Source: Opitutia bacterium (GTDB taxonomy: Bacteria > Verrucomicrobiota > Verrucomicrobiia > Opitutales > Opitutaceae). From it: a stretch of 64,000 bases of DNA. This document shows, one piece after another, positions 9,498 through 16,845 of the stretch. The stretch spans positions 558,001 through 622,000 of the forward strand of contig JACRHT010000017.1 of the NCBI GenBank assembly GCA_016217545.1, read 5' to 3'. The translations under genes and the position numbers were made by a program. The notes beneath the pieces are model-generated. The model searched no databases, was not told the DNA's origin, and was given only the letters and a program-made list of their open reading frames with translations. How positions within the stretch are numbered: position 1 is the stretch's first letter; each line of letters begins with the position of its first letter.

Positions 9498-9881
9498 GTG
9501 CAGGCCAAACCTCAGCTTCTTGTCTGGATGACGTGCGACGGTGTCCACATCGACCCCGCCACCGGTAAACACACCATCCTCGGCGTCTTCTCGAACATCA
9601 AGGGCCGCTCCTTCCCTCTCACGCACCCCTACATGGTGTGGTTCATGACGCTCACCGACGTCGCGCACGGCAAACATCGCGTGAAGATCTCCATGGGCCT
9701 CGACCCCACGCGCCTCAGCGAGCTCATCCACCGCGAATTCGAATCCGGCAGCCCGCTCCATCGCATCAACCTCATCAACGAGCTGAGCAACCTCACCTTC
9801 TCGCAACCGGGCGACTACTCGATCCTCATCGAGGTCGACGAGGAGCCGATCCTCGCCACAAGCATGACCGTGACTCTCTGA
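9498..9881 (+). CDS. DUF6941-like small protein
   Basis: A soluble protein of about 127 residues with no signal peptide. The visible pattern is an N-terminal KPQLLVWMTCDGVHID, the strand TILGVFSNIKGRSFP, a central MVWFMTLTDVAHG and a C-terminal beta segment (FSQPGDYSILIEVDEEPILATSM). This matches small DUF6941-type proteins, predicted to form a beta-sandwich, whose role is unknown. The frame is open back to 9399, but that start would overlap pyrG's divergent start and add a 33-residue tail atypical of the family; I prefer the GTG at 9498, with ATG 9528 as the alternative. The next gene, a PfkB kinase, begins 69 bases later on the same strand. Confidence 0.7.
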   Translation: MQAKPQLLVWMTCDGVHIDPATGKHTILGVFSNIKGRSFPLTHPYMVWFMTLTDVAHGKHRVKISMGLDPTRLSELIHREFESGSPLHRINLINELSNLTFSQPGDYSILIEVDEEPILATSMTVTL

Positions 9882-9950
9882 CGACCGTCCGTCATCGGTC
9901 CTCAGTTCCGAGTCCTCAGATCTCCGTTCTCCGTCTTCAGTTCTCCGATC

Positions 9951-10967
9951 ATGGCCAAGCACACCGCAGCGCACACCTTCGAACTCATCGGCGTCGGCAA
10001 TCCCATCATGGATCTGCTCGCGCACGTCGACGACGCGTTCCTCAAGCAATACGTCGCCGGCGACAAGGGCGGCATGGTGCTCGTCGACGACGCCGACATC
10101 GTCACGCTTCTCCACCGCCTCGGCGATCGCATCGCCATGATGCCCGGCGGCTCCGCGGCGAACACCACGCTCGGCGCCACCAAGCTCGGCCTGAAAACCA
10201 CCTTCCTCGGCAAAATCGGCGGCGACATCACCGCCGAGCACTACTTCGAGAACTTCGTCGCCGCCGGCGGCGACGGCTCGCGCTTCAAGCGCGCCGTGCT
10301 CCCCAACGGCCGCTGCCTGTCCATGGTCACGCCCGACGGCCAGCGCACCATGCGCACGCACCTCGGCGCCGCCATGACGCTCAGCCCCGACGAGATCACC
10401 ATTGCCGATTTCAAAGGCTGCCGCCACGCGCACATCGAAGGCTACCTGCTCTTCAACCCCGCGCTCGCACAGAAGGTCGTCGACACCGCGCGCGCCGCCG
10501 GCTGCACGATCAGCCTCGACCTCGCGTCCTTCGAAGTCGTCAACGTCGCCCGCGATTGGATTTTCGAGCAACTCCGCGCCGGCCTCGACGTCGTCATCGG
10601 CAACGAAGACGAGGCGAAAGCGCTCTTCCGTCGCGAAGATGCCTACGACGCCTATGCCCGCGAACTCGCCCAGTTCGGCGGCATCGCCGCCGTGAAGATG
10701 GGCAAGGACGGCGCATGGGTCGCCCAAGGCAGCGAGCTGCACCGCATCTTCCCCGTCCGCGTCGAGCGCGTGATCGACACCACCGGCGCTGGCGACGCGT
10801 GGGCGGCCGGCTTCCTCTACGGCTACCTCCGCGGCAAATCGCTCGCCCTCGCCGGCGCGATCGGCTCGCGCATGGGCGCCGAAACCGTGCAACACCTCGG
10901 CGCCTCGATCCCCGACATCCACTGGCCGCGCCTCCGCGCCCACGCGGAGGATTTCGGGAAGCCGTAA
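9951..10967 (+). CDS. PfkB-family carbohydrate/nucleoside kinase (adenosine kinase-like)
   Basis: A 338-residue ribokinase-fold kinase. The first PfkB signature lies around residues 65-95 (GGSAANTTLGATKLGLKTTFLGKIGGD). The second lies at residues 276-290 (DTTGAGDAWAAGFLYG), where Asp282 is the expected catalytic base and GAGD forms the anion hole. The N-terminal GVGNPIMDLLA and the lid region (QRTMRTHLGAA) are closest in pattern to the bacterial adenosine/sugar kinases annotated next to purine metabolism. The substrate cannot be fixed from sequence. The start is the ATG at 9951, following a 69-base spacer. The downstream pair of secreted proteins starts 49 bases later but looks unrelated in function. 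Confidence 0.88.
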   Translation: MAKHTAAHTFELIGVGNPIMDLLAHVDDAFLKQYVAGDKGGMVLVDDADIVTLLHRLGDRIAMMPGGSAANTTLGATKLGLKTTFLGKIGGDITAEHYFENFVAAGGDGSRFKRAVLPNGRCLSMVTPDGQRTMRTHLGAAMTLSPDEITIADFKGCRHAHIEGYLLFNPALAQKVVDTARAAGCTISLDLASFEVVNVARDWIFEQLRAGLDVVIGNEDEAKALFRREDAYDAYARELAQFGGIAAVKMGKDGAWVAQGSELHRIFPVRVERVIDTTGAGDAWAAGFLYGYLRGKSLALAGAIGSRMGAETVQHLGASIPDIHWPRLRAHAEDFGKP

Positions 10968-11016
10968 TTTTTCCGCCGCGCACGAACCGAGTTCCGTTTG
11001 GACGGTCCCAACGTCC

Positions 11017-11571
11017 ATGCACTCGCCCCGGTGCGCTCTCGGATTGCTGCTCGCTGCGCTCAGCTTCTGCCCGGCAGCACTCGGTGCCGACGCTCCGGCG
11101 CCCACGGTCACTTCGCCGCGACTCCAGGCCGCACTGCGAGCGCAGTTGCCCAAGTTCGAGCCCCGCGCGCCTGCCGAATCCGCGCCGGCGCCCGCGAACA
11201 CTTTCGCGGATCCGCAAGTCACGTCGGAAGGCGTCGTCTTGCTGCCGGACTATCGCGTCATCGAAAAGAAAGTCGCCGAGCCCCATCCCGACGACTGGCT
11301 GAAAGGTGACGTCGTCACCCGTCGCGAAATGCGCCGCCTCGAGGCCGACATGACGACCCTCGAACTGCTTCTGAACCGCTGGTCGATTCCCCTCGTGGGA
11401 CCGTCCTTCGTCGCTCGGGCCCGCGGTCGCTATGAAGCGAAGAAATTCCGAGCGGAGTTCAACCGCTTCCTCGACCTCGCCAAAACCGTGGAAACCTTCG
11501 ACCCGCGCGCCGCCCAGGAATTGCGCGATGCCCTCGATTTCCGAAAGCTTCCGAAGGAAAAGGGAAAGTGA
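11017..11571 (+). CDS. Secreted protein, first of a tandem paralogous pair
   Basis: A 184-residue protein with a signal peptide (residues 1-23, LGLLLAALSFCPAALG then A). After a Pro/Ala-rich region come EGVVLLPDYRVIEKK (about residues 69-83) and LLLNRWSIPLVGPSFVARAR (about residues 117-136). The same two blocks occur in the next gene as DGVVHLPDYKVVEKK and MALNRWHIPFLSPSFADRAR, so the genes are diverged duplicates. No known domain is recognised. The stop overlaps the open frame of the second copy, suggesting one transcript. An envelope location is inferred from the signal peptide only. Confidence 0.75.
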   Translation: MHSPRCALGLLLAALSFCPAALGADAPAPTVTSPRLQAALRAQLPKFEPRAPAESAPAPANTFADPQVTSEGVVLLPDYRVIEKKVAEPHPDDWLKGDVVTRREMRRLEADMTTLELLLNRWSIPLVGPSFVARARGRYEAKKFRAEFNRFLDLAKTVETFDPRAAQELRDALDFRKLPKEKGK

Positions 11572-11618
11572 ATGCGGGTTTGACTGAACCGCGACCAGTG
11601 AACCTTGTCGGAGCCGTG

Positions 11619-12140
11619 ATGCGCTCGTCCCGCCACCTCTTCGCGCTGCTCACCTCGGCCGCTTTCCTCGCGGGCCTCACCGCGCGCGCCGACGAACCCG
11701 CGACGCCCACCACCTCCGTCCGCACCAACGAGGCGCTCCTTTCCCGGCTCCCGAAATTCAACGCCGCCAAGAGCGACGCCGCGCGCAAAGCAGCCGCCGA
11801 GGAGGCCGCGCGAAAGGCCGCCGCCGCCCCGTCCGGCAACACCGAGACCGTGGAGAAAGACGGCGTCGTCCACCTGCCCGACTACAAGGTCGTGGAGAAG
11901 AAGCAGCAGGAACTCCGCGGTGACGACGCCCTCAGCCAGCAAGAGATCACGAAGAAGGCCATCCGCCTCGCCGAGGCCAACATGAACGCCTTGGACATGG
12001 CGCTGAACCGCTGGCACATCCCCTTCCTCTCGCCGTCATTCGCCGACCGCGCGCGCGCCGCCTACGAAGCGCAGAAAAACGCCGAAGAGAACGAGCGTCT
12101 GCAGCACGTGATCGACGTTTCCAACGGCGCGAAGAAGTAG
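11619..12140 (+). CDS. Secreted protein, second of a tandem paralogous pair
   Basis: A 173-residue product with a signal peptide (MRSSRHLFALLTSAAFLAGLTARA then D). The frame opens upstream at a GTG (11568) overlapping the previous stop, but the ATG at 11619 gives a proper signal sequence and is chosen. The N-terminal half has an Ala/Lys-rich helical stretch (AARKAAAEEAARKAAAA). The C-terminal half shares the LPDYKVVEKK and LNRWHIPFLSPSFADRARAAYEAQ blocks with the preceding gene. Family and function are not recognised. birA starts 42 bases after its end. Confidence 0.75.
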   Translation: MRSSRHLFALLTSAAFLAGLTARADEPATPTTSVRTNEALLSRLPKFNAAKSDAARKAAAEEAARKAAAAPSGNTETVEKDGVVHLPDYKVVEKKQQELRGDDALSQQEITKKAIRLAEANMNALDMALNRWHIPFLSPSFADRARAAYEAQKNAEENERLQHVIDVSNGAKK

Positions 12141-12182
12141 CGCCGCTTGCCAGCGCGCGAACGCCGCGCCAACTTTCTCGCC

Positions 12183-13178
12183 GTGCCTGAGTCCGACACC
12201 GACGTCGTCATCCTCCGCGAATTTCTCGCCCACCCCGGCGAACTCGTCCCCGGCACCCGGCTCGCGAAACAACTCGGCATCACGCGCGTCGCCGTCTTCT
12301 TCCACCTGAAGCGACTGATCGAGGAAGGCTTCGTCATCGAGTCCGAGCCGCGCAAGGGCTACCGCCTGATCGCACCGCCCGACAAACTCCACGAGGCGCT
12401 CATCCGCACACACCTCGGCCGCACGCGCGCGCCGCACCTCGTGTGCCTCGACACCGTCGACAGCACCAACAGCGAAGCCGAGCGCCGCCTCGCCGCCGAC
12501 GAGCCCCTGCCGCTCGCCATCCTCGCGCGCGAACAAACGCGCGGCCGCGGCCGACGAGGGCGCGCGTGGCACAGCGCCGCCAACGGCAACCTCTACGTCA
12601 CCTTCGTCTGGCGCCCGCAACTCGAGCCGGCGCGCCTGCAGGATTTCACGCTGTGGGCCGGCGTCAGCGTGTGCGAGCTCGTGGAGAATTTCTGCCGCCT
12701 CACACCGCGCCTCAAGTGGCCGAATGACCTCATGATCGATGGCCGCAAAGCCGGCGGCATGCTCACCGAAGCGCGCATCGACGCCGACCAGGTGCGCGAC
12801 CTCGTCTTCGGCCTCGGGCTGAACGTCAACGGCCGCCACGCCGACCTGCCCGTCGACCTGCGCCGCCTCGCCACTTCGCTCGCCGAGGCGCGCGGCGAGC
12901 CGCTCGACCTCAACCGCTTCGCCGCCGCGCTCATCAGCCGCATCACGCAAGCCTACGCGCAGTTCATCGACGGTTCCTATCGCACGCGCTTCGCCGATCT
13001 CTGGAACCGTTACGACCTGCTCCGCGGCAAGCCCGTCACGGTCATTCAAGGCCACCGCACCGTGCGCGGCTCGGCCATGGGCATCGACGACGAAGGCTCG
13101 CTCATCGTGCGCACGGACGCCGGTCCGACGGAACGGTTCCGCGCCGGCGAGGTCACGTTAGGCAAGGATGCGGTCTGA
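12183..13178 (+). CDS. birA: Biotin--[acetyl-CoA-carboxylase] ligase with N-terminal HTH
   Basis: Activates biotin as biotinyl-AMP and transfers it to the biotin carrier of acetyl-CoA carboxylase. About 331 residues: an N-terminal winged helix (residues about 5-65, VAVFFHLKRLIEEGFVIES and KGYRL) as in bifunctional BirA repressors, then the ligase core with DSTNSEAERRL, the biotinyl-AMP loop GRGRRGRAWHS, KWPNDLMIDGRKAGG, GLGLNVN, and an SH3-like C-terminal domain. The HTH implies it may also repress biotin genes, none of which are in the window. A TTG-initiated longer form from 12147 is possible; the GTG at 12183 (MPESDTDVV) is preferred because the HTH then starts normally. Confidence 0.93.
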   Translation: MPESDTDVVILREFLAHPGELVPGTRLAKQLGITRVAVFFHLKRLIEEGFVIESEPRKGYRLIAPPDKLHEALIRTHLGRTRAPHLVCLDTVDSTNSEAERRLAADEPLPLAILAREQTRGRGRRGRAWHSAANGNLYVTFVWRPQLEPARLQDFTLWAGVSVCELVENFCRLTPRLKWPNDLMIDGRKAGGMLTEARIDADQVRDLVFGLGLNVNGRHADLPVDLRRLATSLAEARGEPLDLNRFAAALISRITQAYAQFIDGSYRTRFADLWNRYDLLRGKPVTVIQGHRTVRGSAMGIDDEGSLIVRTDAGPTERFRAGEVTLGKDAV

Positions 13179-13303
13179 CGTGGCGGCCGCGCCTTTCGCC
13201 GCCGGGTTTTCCCGGGCCGACGGGACGTGCGCGACCGCCGACTCGACGCTTGCGATGCGGGCGCAAAGCCCGTGTTAATGGCGCAGCGTCCGCACTTTGC
13301 CGC

Positions 13304-14326
13304 ATGGCAGAACCCAACGACATCACCATCGAGGTCGAGCACCTCGCCAAGAATTACGGCTCCCTCACCGCCGTGAACGACATCAGCTTCTCCGTGAAGC
13401 GTGGCGAGATCGTGGGCCTGCTCGGACCGAACGGCGCGGGCAAGAGCACCACGATGCGCATTTTGACGGGTTACCTGCCCGCCACCTCGGGCTCGGTGCG
13501 CATTTGCGGCCACCCCGTGGCCAGCCACCCCGAACTCACCAAGCGCCACCTCGGCTACATGCCGGAAAACAACCCGCTGCCCGAGGACATGCGCGTGTCG
13601 GAATACCTCTGGTTCCGCGGCCGTCTGAAGGAGATGCCGCGCTCCAAACTCCGCGCCCGCATCGACGAAGTCCTCGAACTCTGCGACCTGAAGCGCAACC
13701 GCCACAAGATCATCGGCCGCCTTTCCAAGGGCAACAAGCAGCGCGTCGGCATCGCCGAGGCCATCCTCGCCGAACCGGACATCATCATCATGGACGAGCC
13801 GACGATCGGCCTCGATCCGCACCAGATCCTCATCGTCCGCGACCTCATCGCCAGCCTGCGCGGCCGCATGAGCGTCATCATCTCCTCGCACATTCTGCCC
13901 GAGATCGAAGTCACCTGCGACCGCGTGCTCATCATCAACGGTGGTCGCATCGTCGCCCAGGGTTCGCCCGCGCACCTGCGGCAGGAAATCTTCGGCCACT
14001 CGACCTACCGCCTCGAACTCAGCGGCGACAGCGCCGCACTGCCCGTGCTCCTCGCCGACGTCGACGCCACCATCCGCGTCGCCAGCGTGAGCGACTGCGC
14101 CCCCGACGGTTTCTGCGTCGTGATGCTCACGACGAATTCCGAAGCGGATCTCGGCGAAAAACTCCTGCAGGCGCTCCCGACGCGCGGCTACCGCCTGCGC
14201 GCCCTGAGCCGTTCGTTGCCGACGCTCGAAGACGTCTTCCTCGCCGCCACGCGCCGCAGCTGGGACGCCCGCGCGCCCGACACCGCGGCCCCCGCGCCCA
14301 GCCGCCCGCCGCTGCCGAAAATATGA
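13304..14326 (+). CDS. ABC transporter ATP-binding protein (GldA-like)
   Basis: A 340-residue ABC ATPase with Walker A GPNGAGKST (residues 41-49), the Q-loop region MPENNPLPEDMRVSEYL, signature LSKGNKQR, Walker B IIIMDEPT and the switch histidine in SSHILPEIE. A long C-terminal extension beyond residue 230 is typical of GldA/NodI/DrrA-type subunits. It is followed by a permease and a GldG-like protein, the arrangement of the Gld-type ABC system that supports gliding or envelope processes in Bacteroidota but also occurs widely without gliding. The frame is open from 13250, but ATG 13304 gives the standard N-terminus. Substrate unknown. Confidence 0.9.
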   Translation: MAEPNDITIEVEHLAKNYGSLTAVNDISFSVKRGEIVGLLGPNGAGKSTTMRILTGYLPATSGSVRICGHPVASHPELTKRHLGYMPENNPLPEDMRVSEYLWFRGRLKEMPRSKLRARIDEVLELCDLKRNRHKIIGRLSKGNKQRVGIAEAILAEPDIIIMDEPTIGLDPHQILIVRDLIASLRGRMSVIISSHILPEIEVTCDRVLIINGGRIVAQGSPAHLRQEIFGHSTYRLELSGDSAALPVLLADVDATIRVASVSDCAPDGFCVVMLTTNSEADLGEKLLQALPTRGYRLRALSRSLPTLEDVFLAATRRSWDARAPDTAAPAPSRPPLPKI

Positions 14327-14332
14327 GCACGG

Positions 14333-14478
14333 AGCGATCAGCTTTCAGGTGTCAGCGATCAGCTCTCAGCCGTCAGCTTCCGGCCGACGATTGCGATTGC
14401 CCGAACATCCGCTCTTGGCCGCGATCGACCGCAAGCACCTCACCGCTTTCCCAAGCTGAAAGCTGACCGCTGATCGCT
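14333..14478. repeat. Intergenic inverted repeat, AGCGATCAGCTTTCAG family
   Basis: The spacer between the ATPase and permease genes begins agcgatcagctttcag (14333-14348), repeats gcgatcagctctcag, and closes with aagctgaaagctgaccgctgatcgct (14453-14478). The outer arms are near-perfect reverse complements, so the whole 146-base segment can fold into one long hairpin. The same arms recur at 16731-16838, two genes away. Confidence 0.85.
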
Positions 14479-14496
14479 GACTGCTCCCGCTCCGCC

Positions 14497-15258
14497 ATGC
14501 GTCACTTCCTCACCATCCTCGCCCACGAGATCCGCGCCCTGCTCTTCAACCCGAGCACCTACGTCGCCGCGGTGCTCTTCCTCGGCGTGATGGGTTTCAT
14601 CTTCGCCGGCATCCTCAACAACTACAGCACGCACCCGCAGGAGCAGCAGCCCGCGCAGCAGTTTTTCCAGTATTTCATCATCCCGGTCTACTTCATGGTG
14701 CCGCTCCTCACCATGCGCAGCCTCGCGGAAGAGCGCCGCCTCGGCACGCTCGAGACTCTGCTCACCACGCCGGTAACGACGACCGAAGTCGTGCTCGGGA
14801 AATTCGGCGCCGCCTACATTCTTTACCTGCTGCTCTGGGCTTCGACCGGCGGCTTCCACTACATCCTGCACCACTACTCGCGCGACGCGCGCCTGCTCGA
14901 GTGGGGCCCGCTGGTCGGCGGCTACACCTTCATCGCCGTCAGCGGCCTGCTCTTCGTGGCCATCGGCATCCTCGCGAGCGCGCTGACGCGCAGCCAGGCC
15001 GTCGCCGGCATCTTGAGCTTCACGGCCCTGTTCGCGCTCACCGCCGGCGTCTACTTTCTCGGCAACACGCCGCTCCTGCAACAGGAGGGCTTCGCGTCCG
15101 TGCGCACCGCGGTGGAAAACCTGCAGACCTTCACTCACCTCGAGGATTTCAGCCACGGCGTCATCGATACGCGCCAGGTGTTTTTCTACCTCACCGGCTC
15201 GGTGCTCGCGCTGATCTTCAGCATCCTCGGCGTCGAGGCGAAGCTCCTCCAAGGCTGA
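14497..15258 (+). CDS. ABC transporter permease (GldF-like)
   Basis: A 253-residue inner-membrane permease of the ABC-2 type with six predicted membrane segments. It starts HEIRALLFNPSTYVAAVLFLG, has the conserved stretch MRSLAEERRLGTLETLLTTPVTTTEVVLGKF on the cytoplasmic side after the second helix, and ends with a helix before EAKLLQG. This is the membrane partner of the ATPase at 13304 and is followed after 4 bases by the GldG-like gene, so those two are co-translated. The spacer before it is a 146-base inverted repeat that still seems to lie inside the operon. Transported substrate unknown. Confidence 0.9.
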   Translation: MRHFLTILAHEIRALLFNPSTYVAAVLFLGVMGFIFAGILNNYSTHPQEQQPAQQFFQYFIIPVYFMVPLLTMRSLAEERRLGTLETLLTTPVTTTEVVLGKFGAAYILYLLLWASTGGFHYILHHYSRDARLLEWGPLVGGYTFIAVSGLLFVAIGILASALTRSQAVAGILSFTALFALTAGVYFLGNTPLLQQEGFASVRTAVENLQTFTHLEDFSHGVIDTRQVFFYLTGSVLALIFSILGVEAKLLQG

Positions 15259-15262
15259 CCGC

Positions 15263-16732
15263 ATGCACTTCGCCGACAGCTTTCGCGCCGCGCGCTGGGT
15301 CCGCATCATCAACCTGCTGCTACAGGCCGTGCTCTTTCTCTCGTTGTTCGCCGGCCTGAATTACGTCGCGCAAAACCACTTCGGCCGCTTCGACCTCACG
15401 AAATCCCGCCGCTATTCTCTTTCGGCCGAGACGCGTTCCTACCTCGAAGGCCTCGAGAAACCCGTTCACCTCTACGTCACCTTCCGCGACGACAAGGAGA
15501 GCGACGAACTCGCCCAAGCCTACCTTGACCTCCGCGGGCTGCTCCGCGAATTCGTCTTCGTCTCCCGCAACAACGAGCGCGCGCCCATCTCGGTCGACTT
15601 CGTCGACATCTTCCAAAACCCCAAGCAGGCGCAGGCCCTCGGCATCGAGCAGCAGCCCAACGCCGTGATCGTCACCGCCGGCGACCGCCGCCGCGTCGTC
15701 ACCATCGACGAGCTCTACCGCATCAAGAACAACAAGACGCGCGAAGCCTTCCGTGGCGAAGCCACGCTCACCGCCGCCATCCTCGACGTCACCGCCAGCG
15801 GCCGCAAAAAAATCTACTTCGTCCTCGGCCACGGCGAGGCCCAGCCCGACGACGTCACCGAGCGCGGCCTCTCGCAACTCCGCGACCAGCTTCGCCAGCG
15901 CAACTTCGACCTCGGTGCGCTCGACCTCGCGCACGACCGCAAGATCCCCGAGGACGCCGCCCTGCTCCTCATCGTCGGCCCGTCGCAGCCGTTTCAACGC
16001 GCCGAGGAGGAACTGCTCCGCAACTATCTCCAAACGCGCGCCGGCCGCATCATCCTCATGCTGAATCCCGGCCGCCTGCACGGCCTCGATATTCTCCTCT
16101 TCGACTGGGGCATCATCGCCTACGACGACGTCATCTATGACCCCAGCGCCGCCGCCAGCGCTGAGAGCGGCGAAACGCTGATCAAAACCTACTCTCCGCA
16201 TCCCATCACCCAAACCCTGCTCAACAACCAGAGCTACGTCCTCATCGGCGCCGCCCGCACCGTCGCCGCCGATCCGGGCGCCCCGATGGAAGACGGCATC
16301 AAGGTCCAGACTCTCGCCGCCACCACGGAAAACGCCTGGGGCGAGCGCGGCTACCGCCTCCGCCCGCCCTACGCCTACACGCCCGGTCAGGATCTCCGGG
16401 GTAATCTCGGCATCCTCACCGTCGCCGAGCGCGTGAAGCCCGCCAAACTCGAGTTCAGCGTTCCCGGCGGCCGCCTCGCCGTCTTCGGCACCTCCGACCT
16501 CATCACCAACAACCGCATCGCCACCCTCGGCAACCTGATGCTCTTCCTCAACACCGTGAACTGGGCCGCCGACCGCGACGTTTACCTCAGCATTCCCGCC
16601 CGTCCCATCGAGCGCTTCCAACTCGCCCTCTCCACCGAGGAACTCGACCGCCTGCGTCTCGGTCTGCTCCTCATCGTGCCCGGCGCCGCCGCCCTCCTCG
16701 GCCTCATCGTCTACTGGACGAGGCGGTCGTAG
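15263..16732 (+). CDS. GldG-like ABC system auxiliary protein
   Basis: A 489-residue protein with an N-terminal membrane anchor (residues about 14-37), a large extracytoplasmic region (residues 40-460) and a C-terminal membrane helix (LLLIVPGAAALLGLIVYW, ending RRS). The early part has the family pattern FDLTKSRRYSLSAETRSYLEGL followed by a beta-alpha domain with FVDIFQNPKQAQ and VLGHGEAQPDD, as in GldG/ABC_transp_aux proteins. These act with the ABC permease and are thought to deliver or modulate an envelope substrate. The start ATG lies 4 bases after the permease stop. The stop codon overlaps the first base of the next repeat. Confidence 0.88.
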   Translation: MHFADSFRAARWVRIINLLLQAVLFLSLFAGLNYVAQNHFGRFDLTKSRRYSLSAETRSYLEGLEKPVHLYVTFRDDKESDELAQAYLDLRGLLREFVFVSRNNERAPISVDFVDIFQNPKQAQALGIEQQPNAVIVTAGDRRRVVTIDELYRIKNNKTREAFRGEATLTAAILDVTASGRKKIYFVLGHGEAQPDDVTERGLSQLRDQLRQRNFDLGALDLAHDRKIPEDAALLLIVGPSQPFQRAEEELLRNYLQTRAGRIILMLNPGRLHGLDILLFDWGIIAYDDVIYDPSAAASAESGETLIKTYSPHPITQTLLNNQSYVLIGAARTVAADPGAPMEDGIKVQTLAATTENAWGERGYRLRPPYAYTPGQDLRGNLGILTVAERVKPAKLEFSVPGGRLAVFGTSDLITNNRIATLGNLMLFLNTVNWAADRDVYLSIPARPIERFQLALSTEELDRLRLGLLLIVPGAAALLGLIVYWTRRS

Positions 16733-16838
16733 CGATCAGCTTTCAGCTCTCAGCCATCAGCTCAATCAACCCATGCGAATGCCGTCATCACTCTCCGCCT
16801 GTTATGGCTGACTGCTGAAAGCTGACCGCTGATCGCTC
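16731..16838. repeat. Second copy of the AGCGATCAGCTTTCAG inverted repeat
   Basis: The left arm agcgatcagctttcagctct starts at 16731, inside the gldG-like stop codon. The right arm, ctgaaagctgaccgctgatcgct, ends at 16838. Between them is a 46-base centre unlike that of the copy at 14333. The identical arms and different centres point to a mobile or gene-converting short element rather than a shared operator. Confidence 0.85.
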
Positions 16839-16845
16839 CCTCGCC

